Part shown: positions 57,389 through 64,000 of the stretch, in pieces
How positions within the stretch are numbered: position 1 is the first letter of the stretch
Layout: every line of letters begins with the position of its first letter
From: Verrucomicrobium sp. BvORR106
GTDB lineage: Bacteria; Verrucomicrobiota; Verrucomicrobiia; Verrucomicrobiales; Verrucomicrobiaceae
Length of the DNA stretch: 64,000 nucleotides
Assembly: GCF_000739655.1 (NCBI RefSeq)
Contig: NZ_BATR01000183.1
Span: 1 to 64,000, forward strand
Reading direction: 5' to 3'
Notes under the pieces: model-generated
The model's input: only the letters and a program-made list of their open reading frames with translations
Database searches by the model: none
What the model was told of the DNA's origin: nothing
Program-made: the position numbers and the translations under genes

Positions 57389-59668
57389 ATGAAGCAACGC
57401 AACTCATCCAAGACCAAGCGTCACCGGATCGCCCGTGAAAGCGTGGCCGTGACGACTCTCCTCGCGACCGCCAGCTCCCTGACGGCCCAGACCGCAGCAC
57501 CGGCTCCTGCTCCCGCCCCGACTGGCACCCAGCAGCTCCCAGAAGTCGTCGTTTCCGGCGCTCAGGTGCCTCTCTACAAGCCCCAGGCCGTGTCTTCTCC
57601 CAAGTACACGGGCCCGCTTCGCGACGTTCCCCAGACCATCACGGTCATCCCGCAGGAACTCATGAAGGAACAGGGTGCCACGTCTCTGCGCGACGTGCTC
57701 CGCAACGTTCCCGGCATCAGCATCCAGGCTGGTGAAGGCGGCGGCGGCCCTGCCGGTGACAACCTGTCCATCCGCGGCTTCAACGCCAAGACGGACCTCT
57801 TCATTGATGGCGTTCGCGACTTCGGTGGTTACTCCCGCGACCCCTTCAACATCGAGCAGGTGGAAGTGGTGAAAGGCCCCTCCTCCACCAACGCCGGCCG
57901 TGGATCCACGGGTGGCTCCATCAACCTCTCCACGAAGCAGGCCAAGCTGGACCCCTTCTACAGCGGTGAGTTCACCGGCGGCTCGGACAATCTGTTCCGC
58001 AGCACGATCGACATCAACCAGCCTCTCTGGGTGAACGAAGGCAACCCCGGCGTGCAAGGCACCGTGGGTGGCAAGGGCGCCAAGGCTGTGCAGCCTGTCG
58101 CTCCTACGCCAACCACCGGCTCCGCTCTCCGCATCAACGGCTTGTACCACACCCAGGACCTTCCTGGCCGTGACTACGTGGAAAATGAGCGCTGGGGCGC
58201 AGCCGCCTCCCTCGTCTTCGGTCTGGGCACGGACACCCGCCTGTCCCTGAACTACCTGTACCTCGAGCAGCACAACGTGCCCGACTACGGTATCCCCTGG
58301 ATCCCTGACACCGTCACCGATCCCCGCCTCACGAAGTACCACAACAAGGCGGCCCCGGTCTCCTACAGCAACTTCTACGGCATCCTGGACCGTGACTACG
58401 AAGATATCGTGACCCACATCGCCACGGCGATCCTTGAGCACGACTTCTCCTCCGACCTCAAGCTGCGCAACGTGACCCGTGCTGGCCTCACCACGCGTGA
58501 CTCCGTGACCACGGCCCCCCGCTTCGCTGGCACCGGTTCCACGCTGAACCGCCAGTTCCAGTCCCGCGACCAGGAAGACGGCATCCTCTCCAACCAGACG
58601 AACTTGATCGCCGAGTTCGACACCGGTTCCCTTCACCACACCCTCACCACCGGCGTGGAATTCGCCTGGGAGCAGTCGGAAAACAAAGCCCGTGTGGCGG
58701 ACGCAGCTCCCCAGACGGACCTGTTCCACCCGAACGCTCTCGATCCCTACACCGGCAGCATCCACTACAACGGTGCCCGTCAGGAAGCTGACGTGTTTTC
58801 CGCTGCGGTTTACCTCTTCGACAAAGTCGAGCTGGGTGACCACTGGGAAATCAACGGCGGCGTGCGCTATGACTACATCGACACGGACTACACCTCCGTG
58901 GACGACCATGGTTCCAGCACCGACCTCAACCGCGAAGACAACCTCGTGAGCTGGAGAGCGGCCCTCGTGTACAAGCCCGTGGAAAACGGCAGCGTGTACT
59001 TCGCCTACGGCACCTCCTTCAACCCGGCCACGGAACTGCTCGTGAGCAGCTCCTCCGCCGCGATCATCAACCAGTTCAACACCGATCCGGAAGAGAACCG
59101 CAGCTATGAACTCGGCACCAAGTGGGACCTCTTCGACGAGAAGCTGTCCTTCACCGCCGCCCTGTTCCGCACGGAGAAATCCAACGCCCGCACCGCAGAC
59201 CCGGCCGATCCGACCGCGTTTGAGCTGAGCGGCGAGCAGGTGGTTCAAGGCTTCGAAGTGGGCTTTGCCGGTACCATCACCGACAACTGGCGCATCTTCG
59301 CAGGTTACACCTACCTCGACAGCGAGATCGAAGAGTCCCTCAACCCGGAAGAAGTGGGCAAGCACGTGTCCAACACGCCTGAGCACTCCTTCAACCTGTG
59401 GACGGTGTACGACCTTCCCGCTGGCTTCCAGATCGGTGGCGGCGCCCAGTTCGTGGACTCCCGTTTCAACAACAACATCAACCAGCGCCTCGCCCCCAGC
59501 TACTGGGTCTTCGACGCGATGGTGGGTTACAAGGTCAACGAGAACGTCTCGCTCCGCGTGAACTTCTACAACCTGGCTGATGAAGAGTACATCGACCGCG
59601 TGGGCGGTGGCCACTTCGTCCCAGGCGCCGGCCGCTCCGTGGCCGTCTCCGCTGCGATCAAGTTCTAA
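57389..59668 (+). CDS. TonB-dependent catecholate-siderophore receptor (Fiu/PiuA type)
   Basis: 759 aa outer-membrane receptor. Signal segment (VAVTTLLATASSLTAQTAAP), Ala/Pro linker, a TonB-box-like LPEVVVSGA, plug domain (RDVPQTITVIPQELMKEQGA, SLRDVLRNVPGISIQAGEGG, NLSIRGFNAKTDLFIDGVRD, EVVKGPSSTNAGRGSTGGSI) and the 22-strand barrel ending VGGGHFVPGAGRSVAVSAAIKF-like with terminal Phe. The plug and the YEDIVTHIATAILEHDFS style match Fiu/PiuA siderophore receptors. It is followed 41 nt later by a PiuC-type hydroxylase gene, as in proteobacteria where piuA and piuC pair. Codon use is highly biased to C-ending codons. Confidence 0.95.
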   Translation: MKQRNSSKTKRHRIARESVAVTTLLATASSLTAQTAAPAPAPAPTGTQQLPEVVVSGAQVPLYKPQAVSSPKYTGPLRDVPQTITVIPQELMKEQGATSLRDVLRNVPGISIQAGEGGGGPAGDNLSIRGFNAKTDLFIDGVRDFGGYSRDPFNIEQVEVVKGPSSTNAGRGSTGGSINLSTKQAKLDPFYSGEFTGGSDNLFRSTIDINQPLWVNEGNPGVQGTVGGKGAKAVQPVAPTPTTGSALRINGLYHTQDLPGRDYVENERWGAAASLVFGLGTDTRLSLNYLYLEQHNVPDYGIPWIPDTVTDPRLTKYHNKAAPVSYSNFYGILDRDYEDIVTHIATAILEHDFSSDLKLRNVTRAGLTTRDSVTTAPRFAGTGSTLNRQFQSRDQEDGILSNQTNLIAEFDTGSLHHTLTTGVEFAWEQSENKARVADAAPQTDLFHPNALDPYTGSIHYNGARQEADVFSAAVYLFDKVELGDHWEINGGVRYDYIDTDYTSVDDHGSSTDLNREDNLVSWRAALVYKPVENGSVYFAYGTSFNPATELLVSSSSAAIINQFNTDPEENRSYELGTKWDLFDEKLSFTAALFRTEKSNARTADPADPTAFELSGEQVVQGFEVGFAGTITDNWRIFAGYTYLDSEIEESLNPEEVGKHVSNTPEHSFNLWTVYDLPAGFQIGGGAQFVDSRFNNNINQRLAPSYWVFDAMVGYKVNENVSLRVNFYNLADEEYIDRVGGGHFVPGAGRSVAVSAAIKF

Positions 59669-59709
59669 GCTCGCATCCCTCCAGACATCTGTTTAAGTAG
59701 CCTTCCTCC

Positions 59710-60402
59710 ATGCTGATCCGCATCCCTGACGTTCTCACCCCTGAACAGGTAAAACACGCCAGAGCGCTGCTGGACAAGGCGGAGTGGACTGATGGCCGGG
59801 CAACCACCGGCTATCAGTCCGCCAAAACAAAAAACAACATGCAGCTCCCTGAGGGACATCCTGTCGCCAAGGAGCTGGGCGGCATGATCCTGGAAGCCCT
59901 CGGCCGGAACTCCCTGTTCATGGCCGCGGCACTTCCCCTCCGGGTCCTGCCACCCATGTTCAACAGTTACGCGGGAGGCCAGGCATTTGGCACCCATGTG
60001 GACAATGCCATCCGGCAGATTCCCGGCACTGGCCAGCGCATCCGCACAGACATCTCCGCCACGCTGTTTTTCAGCGAACCCGAGGACTATGACGGCGGCG
60101 AACTCACCATTGAGGACACCTACGGTGTGCAACAGGTGAAGCTGCCCGCGGGGCACATGGTGCTCTACCCTTCCACAAGCCTTCACCACGTTACCCCGGT
60201 CACTCGCGGGGCGCGTGTCAGTTCGTTCTTCTGGATCCAAAGCATGATCCGTGATGACGGCCAGCGGTCCCTCCTGTTTGACCTCGATCTCTCCATCCAA
60301 AGGCTGGCGCGGGATCTGGCAGGAAACGCAGCCGCGGACAAGACTGCGGTCCAACTCACCGGCGTGTATCACAACCTTCTGCGGCAGTGGGCAGAAATGT
60401 GA
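59710..60402 (+). CDS. piuC: Fe(II)/2-oxoglutarate-dependent PKHD-type hydroxylase
   Basis: 230 aa. PiuC/YbiX family. Iron ligands: His and Asp in [12 protein letters not shown], His in [19 protein letters not shown]; the Arg that binds 2-oxoglutarate is in [11 protein letters not shown]-terminal [20 protein letters not shown] and [13 protein letters not shown] match the family. PiuC is iron-responsive in Pseudomonas and sits with the PiuA siderophore receptor; the substrate is unknown, perhaps an imported siderophore or an intermediate. Same operon direction as the receptor. Confidence 0.93.
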   Translation: MLIRIPDVLTPEQVKHARALLDKAEWTDGRATTGYQSAKTKNNMQLPEGHPVAKELGGMILEALGRNSLFMAAALPLRVLPPMFNSYAGGQAFGTHVDNAIRQIPGTGQRIRTDISATLFFSEPEDYDGGELTIEDTYGVQQVKLPAGHMVLYPSTSLHHVTPVTRGARVSSFFWIQSMIRDDGQRSLLFDLDLSIQRLARDLAGNAAADKTAVQLTGVYHNLLRQWAEM

Positions 60403-60436
60403 TGACGGCGTGAGCCTCCAGTTGGAACTTCTCTTC

Positions 60437-60475
60437 GTGACGGCACACCGAACAGGGTGCCGTCACTTCCTTTTT
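60437..60475 (+). terminator. Rho-independent terminator after piuC
   Basis: GTGACGGCAC (60437-60446) with GTGCCGTCAC (60457-60466), 10-nt loop, then TTCCTTTTT. Separates piuC from the second PepSY gene. Confidence 0.85.
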
Positions 60476-60516
60476 GACCCTGCTTCATTTGCCCGTTAGA
60501 AAAAACGTCTTCTTCC

Positions 60517-61656
60517 ATGACCGCCGTCGTTCGACTCCTTCGCAAAACCATTTTCTGGCTGCACCTCATCGCGGGCTGCGCAGCGGGCGTGGTCATCCTG
60601 CTCATGTCCCTCACGGGTGCCACGCTGATGTATGAGCGCCAGATCCTGGAATGGGTGGACGGTTACCAAGTCACACCAGCCGCCAACGCCAGTCGTCTGC
60701 CGCTGGAAGAGCTGGCGGCAAAGGCCACCGCGGCCAATCCCAAACAAGCGCTGACCGCCCTGACGGTGGAGTCCGATGCGAACGCCGCCGTGATGCTTGC
60801 TTTTGGTCGCGAAGCCACCCAGTACGCCAACCCCTTCACGGGAGAACTCCTGGGTGAGGGCGCGGCGAAGGCACGGAACTTCTTCCACTTCGTCACCGAA
60901 CTGCATCGCTGGCTCGCCCTGGAGGGTGAGTCTCGCGACACCGGCAAGGCTATCACCGGTGCAGCGTGCCTCGTCTTTCTGTTTCTCGTGATCAGCGGAC
61001 TCTACCTGTGGTTCCCCCGCCGATTCACCTGGCATTTCATCAAGCGCATCGTTGCCTTTGACCGTCGCCTTACGGGCCGCGCCCGGGATTGGAACTGGCA
61101 CAACGTCTTTGGCTTCTGGGCTTGCCTTCCCCTCCTGTTCATCATCCTCACGGGCCTCATCATGGCCTATCCGTGGGCGAACAACCTCCTCTTCACCCTC
61201 ACCGGCAACCCACCCCCTCCGCCCCGTGCCCAGCAAGCCCGTCCCCAAGGTGGCAAGCCCGAGCCCGTGGCATTGAGCGGTCTTAACCAGGCCTGGGACA
61301 CTGCCGTGGCCAAGGTGCCCACCTGGCAGAGCATCACCGTCCGCCTTCCCGCGAATGCCAAGGCTCCCGCCATGATCTTCATCAGCGAAAGTCATCAGGG
61401 CCGCCCCGACTTGAAATCCCAGCTCAACGTCAACCTCGCCAACGGCGAGATCGTCACCTGGGAAACCTTCTCGACTTACAACCTCGGCAAGCAACTGCGC
61501 TTCTGGGCCCGCTGGGTGCACACCGGTGAGGCTGGTGGCATCATCGGCCAGACCCTCGCCGGCCTCGCCGCGCTCTCTGCCGCCGTGCTGGTATGGACAG
61601 GCTTCTCCATGTCCTGGCAGCGCTTCCGGCGGCGGAAGGGGGCGGTGGCGAAGTAG
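60517..61656 (+). CDS. PepSY-associated membrane protein, second copy
   Basis: 379 aa. LRKTIFWLHLIAGCAAGVVI (histidine in TM1), LTGATLMYERQILEWVDGY, PepSY-like LPLEELAAKATAANPKQALT, FVTELHRWLALEGESRDTGK (His-Arg pair), GAACLVFLFLVISGLYLWFP, WNWHNVFGFWACLPLLFIIL and the final helix ALSAAVLVWTGFSMSWQRFR. Its sequence differs a good deal from the gene at 54926, so the two are related by family rather than a recent duplication. Likely membrane partner for ferric-siderophore handling. Confidence 0.9.
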   Translation: MTAVVRLLRKTIFWLHLIAGCAAGVVILLMSLTGATLMYERQILEWVDGYQVTPAANASRLPLEELAAKATAANPKQALTALTVESDANAAVMLAFGREATQYANPFTGELLGEGAAKARNFFHFVTELHRWLALEGESRDTGKAITGAACLVFLFLVISGLYLWFPRRFTWHFIKRIVAFDRRLTGRARDWNWHNVFGFWACLPLLFIILTGLIMAYPWANNLLFTLTGNPPPPPRAQQARPQGGKPEPVALSGLNQAWDTAVAKVPTWQSITVRLPANAKAPAMIFISESHQGRPDLKSQLNVNLANGEIVTWETFSTYNLGKQLRFWARWVHTGEAGGIIGQTLAGLAALSAAVLVWTGFSMSWQRFRRRKGAVAK

Positions 61657-61700
61657 GAGGGAGAGGCGGCTCGTGGCCTCGCCTAGCGGTGAGGGTGCGA

Positions 61701-61863
61701 GCCTTGGGCAGGCGAGCGTGCTCAGGACTCCAAACGCAGCATACCGGGAAATCAACGCTTCCTCACGTCGACACCTACGACCGATGTTGCACGCCCTCAC
61801 GCAGAAGGAGAGATCAAAGAGGCCAACGTGTCCGCAGGCAAGCTGACAATAGCTCACGCCTCC
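61701..61863 (+). repeat. Duplicated non-coding segment, copy 1
   Basis: GCCTTGGGCAG ... GTGCTCAG ... GGGAAATCA ... CAACGTGTCCGCAGGCA ... CTGACAATA. Copy 2 at 61977-62139 keeps the same words in the same order, with roughly three-quarters of bases alike by eye. Confidence 0.8.
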
Positions 61864-61909
61864 ATTCGCCCCCCCACCGGTCTTTGATTCCCAACAGCCC
61901 AGCACCAGT

Positions 61910-62054
61910 GTAGCTGACGACGTGAGGAGACACTAACTGAAGCGTCTGCAGCGTCTCCTTCGCGGTGGAAAAGCAAGCCTTGGGCAGCCGAACGTGCTCA
62001 GCACCACAGACGCCACATACGGGGAAATCAGTGTCTCCTTACGTCGTCAACTAC
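61910..62054. repeat. 25-nt inverted repeat around the start of copy 2
   Basis: GTAGCTGACGACGTGAGGAG followed by ACACT (61910-61934) is the inverse of AGTGTCTCCTTACGTCGTCA followed by ACTAC (62030-62054), two mismatches in 25. Confidence 0.75.
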
Positions 62055-62139
62055 GGCCGGTGTTGCGCACATTCTGGCAGAAGGCTGGGTCAAAGGAGCC
62101 AACGTGTCCGCAGGCACCCTGACGATAACTTACACATCC
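61977..62139 (+). repeat. Duplicated non-coding segment, copy 2
   Basis: 276 nt to the right of copy 1; see that entry. Confidence 0.8.
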
Positions 62140-62172
62140 ACACTCACAAACACCCGCCTCACCTCCCACAAC

Positions 62173-62201
62173 AAAAAGGCCGGGCTTCATCAAGCCCGGC
62201 C
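62173..62201 (-). terminator. Rho-independent terminator of lysC
   Basis: GGCCGGGCTT (62178-62187), 4-nt loop, AAGCCCGGCC (62192-62201); on the minus strand followed by TTTTT (62173-62177). Lies 40 nt after the lysC stop. Confidence 0.92.
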
Positions 62202-62241
62202 AAAAAATAATCTCAGTCCTTATCGGCCAGATCTCCCCCGA

Positions 62242-63474
62242 TCAGGCCGTCGGCGCTGCGCCATCAAGGCCGAAGGCCTCGTGCACCACCTTGGCGGCTT
62301 TTTCGATCTCACGCTCCTCGACGGTCACGGCCGTCTTGATTTCGCTGGTGGAGATCATCTGGATGTTGATGCCAGCATTGGCCAGGGCACCGAACATCTT
62401 GCTGGCGACGCCGCTGTGGCTGCGCATGCCGATGCCGACAATGCTGAGCTTGGCCACACCCGTCTGGGAGCGAAGCTCCACTTTGTCACCCAGCTCAGCC
62501 AGGACGGCCTGCAGGGCGGACTCAGCCTTGGGCAAATCAGCGGCGCTCAGCGTGAAGCTAATGTCCGTCTCATTGTCCCAGCTCACGTTCTGCACGATCA
62601 TGTCGATCACGACGCCAGCCTTGTGGATGGCACCGAAGATCTTGGCGGCCACCCCTGGACGGTCCGGCACGTCATCAATCGTGATCTTCGCCTGGTTGCG
62701 CTCAAGGCTCACACCACGGACGACGACGGATTCCATGCCAAGTTCTTCTTCTTTCACAAGGGTGCCAGGGTTGTTGTTCATGCTGTTGCGCACCTCAAAG
62801 CGTACGCCAAATTTCTTTGCAAACTCGACGGAGCGGCTCTGCATCACCTTGCTGCCGCTGCTGGCCATCTCCAGCATTTCGTCATAACTGATCACATCGA
62901 TCTTCTGTGCGGTGGGCACCACACGGGGATCGCAGGTGTAAACGCCATCCACATCCGTGTAGATCTGGCAGAGGTCGGCCTTCACCGCAGCGGCCATGGC
63001 GATCGCCGTGAGATCCGAACCGCCACGCCCCAGCGTGGTGATGAGCCCATCGCGGGTCTGGCCTTGGAAACCTGCCAGGATGACGATGTTGCCCTCATCG
63101 AGCATCTCGTGCACTTCGGTGGGCGTGATGTTGGCGATGCGGGCCTTCGTGTGCACGCCATCGGTCTGGATGCCAGCTTGGGCCCCCGTCAGGGACACCG
63201 CCTTGCCGCCCTGGGCATTGATCGCCATCGCGGTGAGTGCGATCGTCTGCTGCTCGCCTGTGGAGAGGAGCACATCCATCTCGCGTTCGGTCGGGCTCTC
63301 GGAAACGTCTTTGGCCAGCTTCAGCAGACCGTCCGTCACACCGGACATCGCGGAAACCACCGCGATCACTTGATGTCCGGCCTTCTGCGTCTCAAGGACA
63401 CGACGTGCCACATTGCGAATGCGCTCGGGAGTGCCCACCGAGGTGCCACCATATTTCTGAACGATCAATGCCAT
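62242..63474 (-). CDS. lysC: Aspartate kinase
   Basis: 410 aa, monofunctional class like B. subtilis LysC/alpha-beta type. First step of the lysine, threonine, methionine and diaminopimelate pathway. Kinase domain: MALIVQKYGGTSVGTPERIR, VVSAMSGVTDGLLKLAKDVS, LLSTGEQQTIALTAMAI, TLGRGGSDLTAIAMAAAVKA, IYTDVDGVYTCDPRVVP. Two ACT domains from about residue 265 (ITIDDVPDRPGVAAKIFGAI; VGIGMRSHSGVASKMFGALA, NAGINIQMISTSEIKTAVTV) bind lysine or threonine for feedback. The ATG at 63474 starts the conserved LIVQKYGGTS; the frame is open further up without similarity. A leader-located riboswitch was looked for and not seen. Confidence 0.95.
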   Translation of the reverse strand: MALIVQKYGGTSVGTPERIRNVARRVLETQKAGHQVIAVVSAMSGVTDGLLKLAKDVSESPTEREMDVLLSTGEQQTIALTAMAINAQGGKAVSLTGAQAGIQTDGVHTKARIANITPTEVHEMLDEGNIVILAGFQGQTRDGLITTLGRGGSDLTAIAMAAAVKADLCQIYTDVDGVYTCDPRVVPTAQKIDVISYDEMLEMASSGSKVMQSRSVEFAKKFGVRFEVRNSMNNNPGTLVKEEELGMESVVVRGVSLERNQAKITIDDVPDRPGVAAKIFGAIHKAGVVIDMIVQNVSWDNETDISFTLSAADLPKAESALQAVLAELGDKVELRSQTGVAKLSIVGIGMRSHSGVASKMFGALANAGINIQMISTSEIKTAVTVEEREIEKAAKVVHEAFGLDGAAPTA

Positions 63475-63671
63475 GTGCTTAGCGTGCGTGCGGAACGTAA
63501 AATCCAGCGAAAAGAGCGCGGATTCTGGCACAGACCCCGCCGGGTGCAAGTGAAGCTTTACAGGGAAGGCATCTCCAGCTCGCCCCAGATTGCCCGTCAG
63601 CCAGTGGTGGGAGGAGCGACCTCGAGCACCCACCGTCCCCCTCGATTAGTTCACATCACTGAACTATTTTA

Positions 63672-63699
63672 TTGTATTTATGGAAAACAGGGTTATTAT
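63672..63699 (+). promoter_or_regulatory. Candidate promoter of NlpC/P60 gene
   Basis: TTGTAT (63672-63677) and TATTAT (63694-63699), 16 nt apart, in an AT-rich island 20 nt before the start codon. Confidence 0.45.
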
Positions 63700-63719
63700 C
63701 GCACCGTCTCCCCACGGTC

Positions 63720-64000
63720 ATGGCCCCCTCTTCTGCTCTCTCCATCTCCGGCCTTCGCCACGTCACCTCATGGTGGCCGATCGCGCTGCTTATGGTCTTC
63801 CTCCCCTCCGCGTTCCAGTCCACTTGGGCGCGGGAGTATCTGGAGTACAACGGGCGGGTCGCCTATGCCCCTGCCTCCGTCCCGCAGGCGGTGCATCACG
63901 CCGTAGCGGCTGCCAACGCCCTCCAGCGCAAACCCTATCGTTACGGGGGTGGTCACCGCGTGCTGCATGATCGGGGCTACGACTGCTCCGGCACGGTCTC
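63720..64000 (+). CDS. NlpC/P60-family cell-wall hydrolase, N-terminal part (cut by window edge)
   Basis: The first 93 residues run from the ATG at 63720 off the right edge. A hydrophobic signal segment (WWPIALLMVFLPSAFQSTWA) is followed by VHHAVAAANALQRKPYRYGG, GHRVLHDRGYDCSGTV. This is the start of an NlpC/P60 catalytic domain: YRYGGGH and the active Cys in YDCSG. The family (DL-endopeptidases) cuts peptidoglycan stem peptides; the catalytic His lies beyond the window. Divergent from lysC. Confidence 0.85.
   Translation, partial: MAPSSALSISGLRHVTSWWPIALLMVFLPSAFQSTWAREYLEYNGRVAYAPASVPQAVHHAVAAANALQRKPYRYGGGHRVLHDRGYDCSGTV

Larger units (their letters stand above)
61657..62172. other. Non-coding region between PepSY gene and lysC
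   Basis: No gene supported; contains the two direct-repeat copies and the inverted repeat listed here, plus the lysC terminator at its right edge. Confidence 0.6.

Noticed and set aside
57404-59614. 736-codon open frame opposite the siderophore receptor
   Set aside because: It is an antisense frame of a strongly codon-biased gene; the sense strand encodes a full TonB-dependent receptor.
63475-63640. Lysine riboswitch in the lysC leader
   Set aside because: No matching set of stems or conserved words seen in the leader.
62104-63906. 600-codon open frame opposite lysC
   Set aside because: Antisense shadow of aspartate kinase; composition is not protein-like.

Overview
The window reads as chromosomal DNA of a GC-rich Gram-negative bacterium, most probably a member of the Verrucomicrobiota (Verrucomicrobium/Prosthecobacter-like). 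This is an inference from content: a PEP-CTERM protein with a VPEPS-hydrophobic-RRRR tail, a DUF5989/MBOAT/SGNH operon, LysM-like L,D-transpeptidase, a two-domain Y_Y_Y sensor kinase, and many structured intergenic repeats. Outer-membrane porins, RND and TonB-dependent systems show a diderm envelope. No phage, CRISPR array or plasmid functions are visible.

Layout. 1-2.7 kb: end of an HlyD-ABC ATPase-ABC-2 permease exporter. 2.7-7.5 kb: CsbD, a VTT-domain membrane protein, a fused phosphodiesterase/EEP enzyme and a GT4 glycosyltransferase, a possible envelope-lipid module. 7.6-10.2 kb: a stand-alone ligase-type OB protein, small unknowns, a receiver/ATPase signalling protein. 10.4-20 kb: glucan block (malQ, L,D-transpeptidase, glgX, opgG) followed by a sugar-sensor-like histidine kinase and its translationally coupled response regulator. 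20-24 kb: PEP-CTERM protein, HD (alarmone-hydrolase-like) protein and an O-acyltransferase operon. 24-29.3 kb: TetR-adaptor-RND pump operon with a tandem operator. 29.4-34.6 kb: beta-propeller protein, ModE-like regulator, porin, modA, phosphate-type porin. 35-38.7 kb: FHA protein, rpsT, zinc ribbon, outer-membrane barrel. 38.7-39.8 kb: repeat-dense stretch with an 18-bp tandem array directly before priA. 39.8-44 kb: priA, SirB1-like protein, CDF transporter. 44.1-48.2 kb: an odd tRNA, a large unknown gene and a REP-associated tyrosine transposase (RAYT) nested in two families of inverted repeats. 49-52.5 kb: TetR-EmrB-EmrA type operon. 52.6-61.7 kb: S9 peptidase and an iron-acquisition group (two PepSY proteins, TonB-dependent siderophore receptor, PiuC-type hydroxylase). 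61.7-64 kb: duplicated non-coding DNA, lysC, and the start of an NlpC/P60 hydrolase cut by the window edge.

The most unusual content is the repeat biology. Three families of roughly 40-110 nt imperfect palindromes occur as inverted pairs. One pair of each of two families is nested symmetrically around a single Y1 (HUH) transposase gene. Within two families the copies differ by compensatory base-pair changes, so the folded form rather than the primary sequence appears to be preserved.

Four gene pairs are coupled by ATGA overlaps (kinase/regulator, MBOAT/DUF5989, TetR/adaptor, TetR/MFS). Both TetR genes have clear inverted-repeat operators at their own starts. None of the three exporter loci carries an outer-membrane channel gene in the window.
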